From CAZOOK01 sp964581385 (GTDB taxonomy: Bacteria > Pseudomonadota > Gammaproteobacteria > Nevskiales > Nevskiaceae): a DNA stretch of 64,000 bases. Below the pieces are notes generated by a model. That model made no database searches and was not told where the DNA came from. It saw nothing but the letters and a program-made list of their open reading frames with translations. Made by a program: the position numbers and the translations under genes. This document shows, in pieces, positions 53,820 through 62,954 of the stretch. The DNA is taken from assembly GCA_964581385.1 (NCBI GenBank), contig CAZOOK010000008.1, positions 1 to 64,000 of the forward strand, written 5' to 3'. Numbering within the stretch: the first letter of the stretch is position 1; each line of letters begins with the position of its first letter.

Positions 53820-54195
53820 AATTCGCACGACCGGCGCAGTAATCCAAAACCGGTCGCCGCGATAGCTCTACGCAGCGGCAGGAACTCCCCCGAAAAAACC
53901 TAAGTTCTCGGATTGATGAAAAAATCCGGGAACAAACCGCCTGTTAGATGCTCCAAGGATGGCTGTTGTTCGCAATCCTTGATATGAGGTAACCCGTCAC
54001 GGAAGAAAAATTCGGGTAAAGAAAGGCCTGACAAACTGGAAGTAACGGCCGTGAAAGCGCTGGTTCGCGCCGATCGCTGCAGCGGTCGGAGTCCGTTGAT
54101 CCACAGCCGGTTCTACTCAAGCTTCGCATGACCGTGCGGTCGTGTGCATGGCCTCCTTTTGCCCGATACCAATGCATCACACCAGGAGGTCCATG
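53820..54195. other. Intergenic region between pepA and the OmpA-type gene
   Basis: About 376 nt without a supported gene. CGACCGG (53828-53834) pairs with CCGGTCG (53850-53856) just after pepA and could be part of a terminator, although no T-run follows. The region ends with a strong AGGAGGT Shine-Dalgarno for the OmpA-type gene. An antisense frame across the boundary is a shadow. Confidence 0.4.
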
Positions 54196-55644
54196 ATGAA
54201 AAGTCTTGCTCGTTGCTTGTTCCGATTTGTGGGTTGCGCCGCTGTCGCAGCTTGCGCGGTGCCATCCGCCCAGGCCGACGACGGCTGGTACACCGGCCTC
54301 GAAGGTGGCGTGAACTGGATGGTCCCCAGTGAAGCGCGCGCGCATTCGCTTCTGACGTCTCCATTGGGCGGCACTACCGAGCAGAGTTTCCAGTTCGATC
54401 ACTATCCCGGCTGGGTCGGCGGCCTGACAACCGGCTATGCATTCCCTAACGGATTGCGCCCGGAACTGGAGCTCGACTATCGGCGCAACGATTTCAGCAG
54501 GCTCGTTGTCGGCGGCCTTGCTCCCGATGCCAACGGTGACGTCGCCACCGAAACCGCAATCGCGAATCTCTGGTATGACTTCAAATCGGATCACGGCATG
54601 TTCAGGGTCGTGCATCCATATATTGGAGCGGGCGGCGGCGTCGCGCGGGTGAACCTCCACAATCTGGCGCCGGCGGGTGGCGCCGTGATTGCCGATGACC
54701 ACGACACGGTGCTCGCCTACCAGGGCGGGGCCGGCATTGGCTTCGACCTGGCGCCGCGGCTGACCATGTCGTTGGATTACCGATATGTGGGAACGGAACG
54801 TGGCAATTATGGCGCCGCTGCTGGAGCGATACCGCCAGGTGATACGTCGACGCCCATCAGCGCGGGTTACAACACCAGTTCGATGATGCTGGGTCTGCGC
54901 TATACGATCGCAGAAGCAAAGCCGGCGGATAGTGATGGCGACGGCGTGCCGGACAAGAGAGACGCGTGCCCGAACACGCCGCCCGGAACACCCGTGGACT
55001 CCAAGGGCTGCTCACTCGACGGCGATCACGATGGGGTGCCGGACAACCTTGATCAGTGCCCGAATACACCGGCGGGCGTTTCCGTCGATGCCAAGGGCTG
55101 CCCGCTCGATACCGATGGTGATGGCGTGCCGGATTACCTGGATCAATGTCCGAATACCCCGACTGGAACCCAAGTCGACGCGAAGGGCTGCCCAATACCG
55201 CCGCCCGTGGGAGATAGCGATGGCGACGGAGTCCCCGACGATCGCGACCAGTGCCCGAACACTCCGCCGGGACAGAAGGTCATGATCAACGGCTGCGCCG
55301 CCAGTCAATCGCTGGTTCTCAAGGACGTGCATTTCGCGTTTGGGAAGGCCGTTCTGAGACCCGACTCGAAGACCGTTCTGAATGAGGTTGCGAAAACCAT
55401 CGTCGCCTCGCCGGGCTTCAAGATCGAGATCGCTGGCTATACAGACAGCATCGGTTCGGAAAAGGCCAACCTGAAACTGTCGGACGCGCGCGCCAATTCG
55501 GTTCGCGCTTATCTCCTCAGCCAGAGCGTGCCAAGCAACACGATAACGGCGAAGGGTTACGGCAAGACGAATCCGGTTGCCGACAACAAGACTGACGACG
55601 GTCGCGCGCAGAATCGCCGCGTCGAAATGCACGTCATCCAGTAA
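54196..55644 (+). CDS. OmpA-family outer-membrane protein with thrombospondin type 3 repeats
   Basis: A 482-residue outer-membrane protein: signal peptide (cleavage near SAQA-DD), an eight-stranded OmpA-like barrel to about residue 235, four calcium-binding-type repeats (D-x-D-G-D-G-V-P-D-x-x-D-x-C-P-N-T-P), and a C-terminal OmpA/MotB peptidoglycan-binding domain (IEIAGYTDSIGSEKANLKLS, then ARANSVRAYL). Two ATGs lie close together at 54193 and 54196; the second has better spacing from AGGAGGT. It links the outer membrane to peptidoglycan. It is inserted between pepA and holC and has its own terminator. Confidence 0.93.
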   Translation: MKSLARCLFRFVGCAAVAACAVPSAQADDGWYTGLEGGVNWMVPSEARAHSLLTSPLGGTTEQSFQFDHYPGWVGGLTTGYAFPNGLRPELELDYRRNDFSRLVVGGLAPDANGDVATETAIANLWYDFKSDHGMFRVVHPYIGAGGGVARVNLHNLAPAGGAVIADDHDTVLAYQGGAGIGFDLAPRLTMSLDYRYVGTERGNYGAAAGAIPPGDTSTPISAGYNTSSMMLGLRYTIAEAKPADSDGDGVPDKRDACPNTPPGTPVDSKGCSLDGDHDGVPDNLDQCPNTPAGVSVDAKGCPLDTDGDGVPDYLDQCPNTPTGTQVDAKGCPIPPPVGDSDGDGVPDDRDQCPNTPPGQKVMINGCAASQSLVLKDVHFAFGKAVLRPDSKTVLNEVAKTIVASPGFKIEIAGYTDSIGSEKANLKLSDARANSVRAYLLSQSVPSNTITAKGYGKTNPVADNKTDDGRAQNRRVEMHVIQ

Positions 55645-55673
55645 ATTTTGACAGGCATACTTTTGCAGCACAT

Positions 55674-55701
55674 GGGCGGCCTCCGGGCCGCCCTTTTTTT
55701 T
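55674..55701 (+). terminator. Rho-independent terminator
   Basis: An 8-bp GC stem GGGCGGCC/GGCCGCCC with a 4-nt loop (55674-55693) is followed directly by eight T residues, 30 nt after the stop of the OmpA-type gene. A textbook intrinsic terminator that separates ompA from holC. Confidence 0.95.
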
Positions 55702-55754
55702 GCGGCCGCATCGGTAATTGACGCCCGTGCTTCATACGCGGAACAAGGGGCGCT

Positions 55755-56231
55755 ATGCTGCGCACCTCGCCCATCCGCGAAACCGCCACCTTGACCCGCA
55801 TCGACTTTTACATTCTGCCGGAGGCCGCAAAGCCGCCCGAAGGCGCCGTCATGACTGCCTGCAAACTCTGCGACAAAGCAACCGCCAGCGGCCAGCGCGT
55901 TTATATCCACGCACCGGATACCAACGTTGCCAATGCGCTCAATTCCGCGCTGTGGAGCTTCCGGCAAGGCAGCTTCATTGCGCATGAACGCTTCGAGCCC
56001 GGTGTAACTCTCGAGGAACCAGCGCCCGCCGTGCTGATCGGCGCTGCCGAACCGCCAGCCGATCATCTCGGCGTAATGATCAATTTCGCCGCCGAAGTGC
56101 CTGCCTTCTTCAGCCGTTTCGAGCGCGTGCTGGAAATCGTCGATGGCGACGCCGAACAGCGGGCGCAGTCGCGCGTGCGCTTCAAGTTCTATCGCGATCG
56201 CGGCTACGAACTGGCCACACACAATCTCTGA
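55755..56231 (+). CDS. holC: DNA polymerase III chi subunit
   Basis: A 158-residue HolC protein: TRIDFYILPE at the N-terminus, ACKLCDKATASGQRVYIHA, LWSFRQGSFIAHE and the C-terminal RVRFKFYRDRGYELATHNL are typical. In the clamp-loader complex it links psi to single-strand DNA-binding protein. Position upstream of valS is conserved in gammaproteobacteria. The extra N-terminal residues before TRIDFYIL leave some doubt on the start. Confidence 0.93.
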   Translation: MLRTSPIRETATLTRIDFYILPEAAKPPEGAVMTACKLCDKATASGQRVYIHAPDTNVANALNSALWSFRQGSFIAHERFEPGVTLEEPAPAVLIGAAEPPADHLGVMINFAAEVPAFFSRFERVLEIVDGDAEQRAQSRVRFKFYRDRGYELATHNL

Positions 56232-56244
56232 ACTCCGGACCGGC

Positions 56245-56637
56245 ATGACCACCCAGAATCTCCCGACCCGCCTACGCGCGGGCACGCACCTCGCGTTGTT
56301 CTGCATCGCCGCCACGCTGACCGGCTGTGGCGTATTCGGCCAGTCGGTCGATCCCGAATTGCGCGACCACCTGCGCGACGCGGCCCGCTCCGGCACATCG
56401 ATGGATCGTGCCGAAGCCGCGATCTCATCACAGGGTTTCCGCTGCTCGATGACGCACGGTGAGTTCTACGACGAATACGGCAAGCCGCATGATGTGCCGC
56501 AGTACCTCTGGTGCGTCGAGCGTCCCGGCGTATTCAGCTTCACCTGCCAGAACCGCGACCAGGTTTTCATCATTCCGAAGGACGGTTTCGTCGATCAAAC
56601 CTACGTCGCCCGCAGTACGACCTGCGCGACGCAGTAA
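56245..56637 (+). CDS. Small lipoprotein of unknown function
   Basis: A 130-residue protein with a lipoprotein signal peptide ending in LTGC (Cys28). The mature part contains four further cysteines (FRCSM, LWCVE, FTCQN, TTCAT), which could form two disulfides in the periplasm. It starts 13 nt after holC and ends 66 nt before valS, so it is translated in the middle of the conserved holC-valS pair. No known family was recognised. Confidence 0.8.
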   Translation: MTTQNLPTRLRAGTHLALFCIAATLTGCGVFGQSVDPELRDHLRDAARSGTSMDRAEAAISSQGFRCSMTHGEFYDEYGKPHDVPQYLWCVERPGVFSFTCQNRDQVFIIPKDGFVDQTYVARSTTCATQ

Positions 56638-56703
56638 AATACCCTTCGTTCAAATTCCACCAGCGTGTGCCCGGAACGGACGCACGCCCGTTCCGTGACC
56701 GCA

Positions 56704-59667
56704 ATGGAAAAGACTTTCGATCCCCGCGCCGTAGAAGCCCGCTGGCGCGATACCTGGGAACAAAACGGCTGGTTCGCGCCACGTCCCGGCGGCGCGCCGT
56801 ATTCGATCATGATCCCGCCGCCGAACGTCACCGGCACGCTGCACATGGGTCACGCCTTCCAGCACACGATCATGGATGCGCTGACGCGCTACCACCGCAT
56901 GAAGGGCGACGAAACTCTGTGGCAACCGGGTACTGATCACGCCGGCATCGCCACGCAGATGGTGGTGGAGCGAAATCTCAAGCTTGAAGGCACTTCGCGC
57001 CTCGATCTTGGTCGCGAAAAATTCGTTGAGAAGATTTGGGAGTGGAAGGAAAAATCCGGCGGAACCATCGAAAACCAGATTCGCCGGATGGGAAATTCCG
57101 TCGACTGGTCGCGCAAAGCATTCACGATGGACCCGGCTTATGAAAAAGCCGTGATCGAGCACTTTGTGAAGCTCTACGAAGCTGGCCTGATCTATCGCGG
57201 CAAGCGCCTCGTCAACTGGGACCCAGTCCTGCAAACCGCGATCTCCGATCTCGAAGTCGTACAGGAAGAAGAGAACGGCAAGCTGTGGCATATCCGCTAT
57301 CCGCTCGTGGGCGGCGCGAAGACGCTCGATGGCAAGGACTACATCGTCGTCGCGACGACGCGGCCGGAGACTATGCTGGGCGATACCGCTGTAGCGGTGA
57401 ATCCAGAGGACGAGCGCTACAAACATCTCGTTGGCAAAAACGTAGTACTGCCGCTGTGCAATCGAGAAATTCCGATCATTGCAGACGATTACGTCGATCG
57501 CGAATTCGGCACCGGATGCGTGAAGATTACGCCGGCGCATGATTTCAATGACTATGCGGTGGGGCAACGGCATAGGCTCCCGCTGTTCAACGTCTTCACA
57601 AAGGATGCGAAGATCATTTCGTCCGACAACGATAGTCCAATACTGGACGACCTCAATCGTCGGGCGGACATAACTCCGGGTAGGCGCGGCATTGTTGGAT
57701 GGTCCTCAATTTGGAATTGGGAGCAAGTCCCGATCACGTATCGCGGATTAGACCGCCTCGCCGCACGCAAGCAGATCGTGCACGACCTCGAAGATACGGG
57801 CTTAATGGAAAAGATCGAGGATCACAAACTAAAAGTACCTCGCGGCGATCGCAGCGGCGCAGTACTGGAGCCCTATCTCACGGACCAGTGGTTCGTTGAT
57901 CTCACTAAGCAGGACGGTGGCTGGGCAAAGATTACGAAACCCGCAATCAACGCAGTAGAATCCGGTCGCATCCGCTTCGTGCCTGACAATTGGAAGACCA
58001 CGTACTTCCACTGGCTGAATAACATCCAAGACTGGTGTATCAGCCGTCAGCTCTGGTGGGGCCATCGCATCCCCGCATGGTACGACGCGCAAGGCAAAAT
58101 CTATGTCGGCCGCAGTGAAGAAGAAGTCCGTACCCAAAACGGATTTAGCACCGCAGATGCATTGAAACGGGACGAAGACGTCTTCGACACTTGGTTTTCG
58201 TCCGATATCTGGCCACTGGCCACGCTCGGTTGGCCCGAGCAAACGCCGGAGCTGAAGAAGTTCTACCCAACCAGCGTGCTGGTGACAGGCTTCGACATCA
58301 TCTTCTTCTGGATCGCGCGCATGGTGATGATGGGCACTTATTTCACCGGCGAGGTGCCGTTCCGCGAGGTTTACGTGCATGGCCTGATCCGCGATCCGGA
58401 AGGCCAGAAGATGAGCAAGTCAAAAGGCAACGTGCTCGATCCTCTCGATCTCGTCGACGGCATCACGCTCGAAGACCTCGTCAAGAAGCGCACGACCGGG
58501 CTGATGAAACCGGAGACGGCGCCGAAGATTGAGAAGGCGACCCGCAAGGACTATCCGAACGGCATCGAAGCTGTCGGCGTCGATGCACTGCGCTTCACGT
58601 TCGCCGCGCTGGCGTCGCCCGGTCGCGATATCCGCTTCGATGCGGGACGCGCCGCGGGTTACCGCAACTTCTGCAACAAGATCTGGAACGCCGCGCGCTT
58701 CGTGTTGATGAATTTGGAAGTGCGGCCGGAAAGCGAGTCCCCTCTCCCCGGCCCTCTCCCGCAAGCGGGAGAGGGAGATTTTGAGCTGTCGGTAGCGGAC
58801 CGCTGGATCGTGTCGCGCCTACAGAAAGTCGAACGCGAAGCGGCCGAGCATTTCGACAGCTATCGCTTCGATCTGCTCGCGCAAACGCTCTATCAATTCA
58901 TCTGGAACGAGTACTGCGACTGGTATCTGGAGCTGTCCAAGCCTGGTCTGCAAAACGGCTCGCCCGCGCAACAGCGCGGTACACGCCGCACCTTGGTGCG
59001 CGTACTCGAAACTTCGCTGCGCCTGCTGCATCCGCTGATGCCGTTCATCACCGAGGAAATCTGGCAACTTGTCGCGCCACTGGCCGGCATTCCACGGTCT
59101 GAGCCGGCCGGCAAAGACGGCCGGTGGGGCGAAACGATCATGCTTCAGCCCTACCCCGTCGCCGAACCGGCGAAGATCGACGAGACGGCCGAAGCCGATG
59201 TCGAATGGCTCAAGAGTTTCATTCTTGGCGTGCGTCAGATTCGGGGCGAGCTGAACATCTCACCGGCTAAAGCGCTGCCGGTGCTGGTGCAGGACGCGAC
59301 GCCCGCGGATATCGAGCGCGTCGAACGCCTGCGCGACTCGCTGACTTTTCTTGCGAAGATCGAATCGCTGAAAGTGCTCGCGCCTGGGGATACCGCGCCG
59401 CAGTCGGCGACCGCGTTGCTGGGTTCGACCAAGATTCTGGTGCCAATGGCCGGTCTCATCGACAAGGAGGCCGAATTGCAGCGCATCGCCAAGGAGAAAG
59501 CGAAACTCGAAGGCAATCTCGTCAAGAACGAAGCACGGCTATCGAGCGAAAAATTCGTCAGCGGCGCGCCGCCGGAAGTGCTCGAAAAGGAGCGTGCGCG
59601 CGTGGCACAGCAGAAGCAGGAACTGGCGGCGCTGATCGAGCAGGAAGCGCGCATCCGCGCGCTGTAG
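56704..59667 (+). CDS. valS: Valyl-tRNA synthetase
   Basis: A 987-residue class I synthetase. The HIGH motif is HMGH (47-50) after PPPNVTG, and KMSKS is at 569-573. The editing domain follows TTRPETMLGDTAV, and a C-terminal coiled coil (IDKEAELQRIAKEKAKLEGN) binds tRNA. The ATG at 56704 is preferred to a GTG at 56665. Unusual: residues about 678-692 (ESPLPGPLPQAGEGD) are encoded by an inserted palindromic repeat in the linker between the catalytic and anticodon-binding domains, and the frame is kept. Confidence 0.97.
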   Translation: MEKTFDPRAVEARWRDTWEQNGWFAPRPGGAPYSIMIPPPNVTGTLHMGHAFQHTIMDALTRYHRMKGDETLWQPGTDHAGIATQMVVERNLKLEGTSRLDLGREKFVEKIWEWKEKSGGTIENQIRRMGNSVDWSRKAFTMDPAYEKAVIEHFVKLYEAGLIYRGKRLVNWDPVLQTAISDLEVVQEEENGKLWHIRYPLVGGAKTLDGKDYIVVATTRPETMLGDTAVAVNPEDERYKHLVGKNVVLPLCNREIPIIADDYVDREFGTGCVKITPAHDFNDYAVGQRHRLPLFNVFTKDAKIISSDNDSPILDDLNRRADITPGRRGIVGWSSIWNWEQVPITYRGLDRLAARKQIVHDLEDTGLMEKIEDHKLKVPRGDRSGAVLEPYLTDQWFVDLTKQDGGWAKITKPAINAVESGRIRFVPDNWKTTYFHWLNNIQDWCISRQLWWGHRIPAWYDAQGKIYVGRSEEEVRTQNGFSTADALKRDEDVFDTWFSSDIWPLATLGWPEQTPELKKFYPTSVLVTGFDIIFFWIARMVMMGTYFTGEVPFREVYVHGLIRDPEGQKMSKSKGNVLDPLDLVDGITLEDLVKKRTTGLMKPETAPKIEKATRKDYPNGIEAVGVDALRFTFAALASPGRDIRFDAGRAAGYRNFCNKIWNAARFVLMNLEVRPESESPLPGPLPQAGEGDFELSVADRWIVSRLQKVEREAAEHFDSYRFDLLAQTLYQFIWNEYCDWYLELSKPGLQNGSPAQQRGTRRTLVRVLETSLRLLHPLMPFITEEIWQLVAPLAGIPRSEPAGKDGRWGETIMLQPYPVAEPAKIDETAEADVEWLKSFILGVRQIRGELNISPAKALPVLVQDATPADIERVERLRDSLTFLAKIESLKVLAPGDTAPQSATALLGSTKILVPMAGLIDKEAELQRIAKEKAKLEGNLVKNEARLSSEKFVSGAPPEVLEKERARVAQQKQELAALIEQEARIRAL
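58752..58775 (+). repeat. Palindromic repeat element inside valS
   Basis: CCCTCTCCCGC and GCGGGAGAGGG form a perfect 11-bp inverted repeat with an AA loop. A partial direct copy of the left arm (CCCCTCTCCCC) lies just before it, so the whole inserted block may span about 58735-58778. This type of CCCTCTCCC palindrome is a known intergenic repeat in many proteobacteria. Here it is inside a coding region, in frame. Confidence 0.75.
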
Positions 59668-59677
59668 GCGGCGCAGA

Positions 59678-60028
59678 TCAGATCTGATTCTGCGCAGTGG
59701 CCTTTCGTTCCCGTATCAGCAGCGTGATATTGATCGGAACAATGATGACATCCAGCACCACATGGAAGATGGAGAACGGGTTCGGGTGATCGAAGTAGTG
59801 ACCGATGCCAAGCACGCCACCGACCGCCGGCAGGATTGTCGCAACCCATAACACGCCGATGCGCGGCCACCAGAATTGAAGAACGCCCAGCACAAAATAC
59901 GGCGGCCCGAATAATGTTGCGGCAATTACGTGGTCGGCTGGCGGATAAATGGCGATCAAAGCGGTATGCGACACGCCCGTCAGTATCAGCAGCGAAGCCG
60001 CCAGCTTGCGCAAGCCGGTCGAAGTCAT
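59678..60028 (-). CDS. Small integral membrane protein
   Basis: A 116-residue protein with about four predicted transmembrane helices (LAASLLILTGVSHTALIAIY, then HVIAATLFGPPYFVLGVLQF, VLWVATILPAVGGVLGIGHY and FHVVLDVIIVPINITLLI). Convergent with valS, 10 nt from its stop. No family function recognised. The regular hydrophobic pattern supports a real gene. Confidence 0.75.
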   Translation of the reverse strand: MTSTGLRKLAASLLILTGVSHTALIAIYPPADHVIAATLFGPPYFVLGVLQFWWPRIGVLWVATILPAVGGVLGIGHYFDHPNPFSIFHVVLDVIIVPINITLLIRERKATAQNQI

Positions 60029-60139
60029 GATCGGTTCCGGAAATCACTCATGGGCTCAATCTACCGGAAGGCGGCCCATCATTCCAAATCTCCGGCACTC
60101 GTATCAATATGGTGGATATAAGTCACTGAGGAGAATGCG

Positions 60140-60433
60140 ATGCGAACGATTTTCCACAACCTGCTCGGCGCGGCCGTGTTGCTCGCCGCCATGGTATGCG
60201 CGGCCGAGCCGACGCCGGTCATCGTCAAATCCGAGGCACCGAAGGAAGGCGTCAGTACACTGAATCTGCAATCCAGCCAAGGCACTGCGTGCACAGCGGC
60301 GACGATTGGGCAATGCGGCATGTGCGCGATCAGCTGCCCGACCGGCAAAGCAGCGACCTGCAAACCGGGCATGAGCGTCGGCGGGGCCGCGACGGCGTCG
60401 TGCATACAGCCACCGGAATGCAAGTGCCAGTAG
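60140..60433 (+). CDS. Small secreted cysteine-rich protein
   Basis: A 97-residue protein with an N-terminal signal peptide (LLGAAVLLAAMVCA, cleavage near AEP) and a mature region of about 75 residues with eight cysteines, for example QCGMCAISC and ECKCQ. Even cysteine number and secretion suggest disulfides in the periplasm or outside the cell, or metal binding. GAGGAG precedes the ATG. No homologue recognised. A putative promoter region lies in the 111-nt gap upstream. Confidence 0.7.
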   Translation: MRTIFHNLLGAAVLLAAMVCAAEPTPVIVKSEAPKEGVSTLNLQSSQGTACTAATIGQCGMCAISCPTGKAATCKPGMSVGGAATASCIQPPECKCQ

Positions 60434-60461
60434 CTCACATCACTCAGGCCGACCCGCGCAC

Positions 60462-61583
60462 ATGAAGCTCGAGACGCGGGCGATCCACGCCGGCCGGGTT
60501 ACCGGTGCCGGCGGCGCCGTGACGCCCGATATCACGCTGTCGACAACCTTCGCGCGCGCCGCGGATGGCAGCTACCCGGACGGCTTTACCTACGCGCGGG
60601 CCGGCAACCCAAACCGCCAGGCGCTGGAACGCTGCCTCGCCGATCTCGAAGGCGGAGTTGCCTGCGCTGCCTTTTCGTCGGGTTCGGCGGCGACCTACGC
60701 CGTACTGCAAGCGCTGGCGCCGGGCGATCATGTGATCGCGCCTGATGACGTCTATCACGGCACGCGCATGCAGTTGCGCGAGCTGTTCGTGCGCTGGGGC
60801 CTGCAGCTCAGTTTCGTCAACGTGACCAGCACGGACGCATTACGCGATGCGCTGACACCTGCCACGCGGCTGGTGTGGGTGGAAACGCCGTCGAATCCGC
60901 TGCTAAAAATCACTGATATTGCGCGCACCGCACGGATCGTCCACGACGCTGGCGCGCAACTTGTCGTCGACAGCACTTTCGCGACGCCGGTTTTGCAGCA
61001 ACCGCTCGCGCTTGGCGCGGATCTCGTGCTGCATTCGACGACGAAATATCTTGGCGGCCACAGTGATGTGCTCGGCGGCGCTGTTATCGCAGCGCGCGAG
61101 GACGGATTGTGGCCACGCATTCGCTTGTTCCAGACTCAGGGCGGCGCCGTGCCCTCACCGTTCGACTGCTGGCTGCTGCAACGTTCGATCGCGACGCTGC
61201 CACTGCGCGTGCGCGCTCAAAGTGAATCCGCGCAGCGCATTGCCGAATATCTGGCAACGCATCCGCGCATCTCGGCGGTACATTATCCCGGCCTGCCGAC
61301 TCATCCAGGCCATGCGCTTGCTCGCACACAGATGAGTGCATCCGGCGCGATGCTGTCGCTGCAAGTGCGCGGTGGCCGCGATGCGGCAATCAACGCCGCA
61401 GCGCGCGTACGGCTGTTCACGCGCGCGACCAGCCTCGGCGGCGTCGAAAGCCTGATTGAACACCGCGCATCGGTCGAAGGGCCGCACACGACCACGCCGG
61501 ACGATCTGCTGCGCATATCGGTCGGGCTCGAGCACGCTGACGACCTCATTGCCGATCTCGCGCAGGCACTGGGCGGTCAATAA
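60462..61583 (+). CDS. Trans-sulfuration PLP enzyme (cystathionine gamma-synthase/lyase family)
   Basis: A 373-residue Cys/Met-metabolism PLP enzyme. KLETRAIHAG at the N-terminus, the PLP lysine Lys195 in HSTTKYLGGHSD, FSSGSAATYAVLQAL and the C-terminal SLGGVESLIEHRAS with R-x-S-V-G-L-E are diagnostic. Members are cystathionine gamma-synthases, gamma-lyases, O-succinylhomoserine sulfhydrylases or methionine gamma-lyases; the sequence by eye does not separate these. Confidence 0.92.
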   Translation: MKLETRAIHAGRVTGAGGAVTPDITLSTTFARAADGSYPDGFTYARAGNPNRQALERCLADLEGGVACAAFSSGSAATYAVLQALAPGDHVIAPDDVYHGTRMQLRELFVRWGLQLSFVNVTSTDALRDALTPATRLVWVETPSNPLLKITDIARTARIVHDAGAQLVVDSTFATPVLQQPLALGADLVLHSTTKYLGGHSDVLGGAVIAAREDGLWPRIRLFQTQGGAVPSPFDCWLLQRSIATLPLRVRAQSESAQRIAEYLATHPRISAVHYPGLPTHPGHALARTQMSASGAMLSLQVRGGRDAAINAAARVRLFTRATSLGGVESLIEHRASVEGPHTTTPDDLLRISVGLEHADDLIADLAQALGGQ

Positions 61584-61604
61584 ATTCCTTTTTCTGCCAT
61601 TTCC

Positions 61605-62945
61605 ATGTCCACGCCAAAAATCATCGACGCCGTTACCGGGATCCTCGTCCACGACGATGAGATCTACATGATCCGGCGCCATGCCGGCCTGCCCTCGTTC
61701 CCAGGCTATCAGGCATTTCCAGGCGGCAAGGTTGATGCGGCAGATGCCGGTGATGTGCCGGATCTCTCCGTATTTCACGGCCACGATGGCCGTCTACTGC
61801 GCGCCTTGCTGCGCGAAATCCGCGAGGAAATTGGGATCGATCTCGAAGTCGATCGGCCGCTGGCGGTCGATCTGCTCGGCCGTGCGCTTGCCCCGGAAGG
61901 ACCACCGACGCGCTTCGACACGCGCTTCTTCCGCATCCGACTGTCGCGCCGACCCGAATTTACCCTTGATCCGCGCGAGATTCACAGCGGCGAGTGGGCA
62001 TCGGCACGCGCTTGGTTGGAGCGGTATCACAGCGGCGATCTGCTGCTCGCGCCGCCGACACGTATCGCGCTCGACATACTTGCAGAAGATATCGCGGCGG
62101 CGGCGATCAATTTTGAACAGCGCATCGAAGCGAATCCGCTGTTCATGATCGAAAGCGTGCGCGGCGTGCGCCAATTCTTCGTGCGCTCTCACACGCTGCC
62201 GCCGGCGCAGTTCACAAACTGCTTCCTGATTGGCGACGACGACGCGCACCGCATTCTGGTCGATCCCTCGCCAAAGTCCGACGAACTCGCCGAAGCGTTG
62301 ATCGCGGCCGCCGCCACGCTCGGCGTCCACGAAGTATTTCTGACGCACCACCACATCGATCATCGGGAGCGCGCGGAAGTGATTGCGCGCCGCCTTGGCG
62401 TCGGTATCGCAATGAGCGCCGACACGCAGGCGCGGATCACCGCGCGGCAGCCCGGCGTATTCGACGGGCTTGCGGTGCGCAACTATGGCGACGGTGACCC
62501 GGTTACACGCTGGCTAGGCCGCAGCGTACGTACCTACGCAGTGCCGGGCCACGACGAAGGTCAGCTCGCATTGATGCCGGATGGCCATGCCTGGTGCATC
62601 GTCGGTGACCTGATCCAGGGCGTCGGCACGGTCGTCATCCCGTCGCCGGAAGGCAATATGCGCAAGTATTTCGCGTCGCTGGAGCGAGTTATCGCATGGA
62701 ATCCGCGCGTAGTGATTCCGTCGCACGGCGTCGCGCAGGGCGGCCTGTTTTTCATCGAACAGACACTGCAGCATCGCCGCCAGCGCGAAGCACAGGTGTT
62801 GACGCTGCATCGCGCCGGCAAGACGGCGGATGAAATGCTGCCGGAGATTTATCCGGCGCTCGATCCGCCCCTGCTGCCACTGGCAAAAATGAACATCGAC
62901 AGCCATATCGCCAAGCTGCGCGAGGAAGGCCTCATCGCAGCGTGA
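61605..62945 (+). CDS. NUDIX hydrolase fused to a metallo-beta-lactamase-fold domain
   Basis: A 446-residue two-domain protein. Residues about 10-150 form a NUDIX-like domain: FPGGKVDAADAG followed by LLREIREEIGI, a Nudix box with a roughly 15-residue insertion. Residues about 175-446 form an MBL hydrolase with THHHIDH (H-x-H-x-D-H), PGHDEG, VGDLIQG and IPSHG, like LACTB2-type proteins. The fusion suggests consecutive hydrolysis of one substrate (for instance a nucleotide or CoA thioester derivative) or quality control of metabolites; this is inferred. It starts 21 nt after the PLP-enzyme gene. Confidence 0.88.
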   Translation: MSTPKIIDAVTGILVHDDEIYMIRRHAGLPSFPGYQAFPGGKVDAADAGDVPDLSVFHGHDGRLLRALLREIREEIGIDLEVDRPLAVDLLGRALAPEGPPTRFDTRFFRIRLSRRPEFTLDPREIHSGEWASARAWLERYHSGDLLLAPPTRIALDILAEDIAAAAINFEQRIEANPLFMIESVRGVRQFFVRSHTLPPAQFTNCFLIGDDDAHRILVDPSPKSDELAEALIAAAATLGVHEVFLTHHHIDHRERAEVIARRLGVGIAMSADTQARITARQPGVFDGLAVRNYGDGDPVTRWLGRSVRTYAVPGHDEGQLALMPDGHAWCIVGDLIQGVGTVVIPSPEGNMRKYFASLERVIAWNPRVVIPSHGVAQGGLFFIEQTLQHRRQREAQVLTLHRAGKTADEMLPEIYPALDPPLLPLAKMNIDSHIAKLREEGLIAA

Positions 62946-62954
62946 AAACACGGT

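Noticed and set aside
53944..54702. 252-codon minus-strand frame opposite the OmpA-type gene
   Set aside because: Antisense shadow of a well-supported OmpA coding region.
54937..55297. Tandem repeats of about 80-90 nt, considered as a CRISPR-like or satellite array
   Set aside because: They are the coding sequence of four calcium-binding thrombospondin type 3 repeats in the OmpA-type protein; unit length, divergence and frame fit protein repeats.
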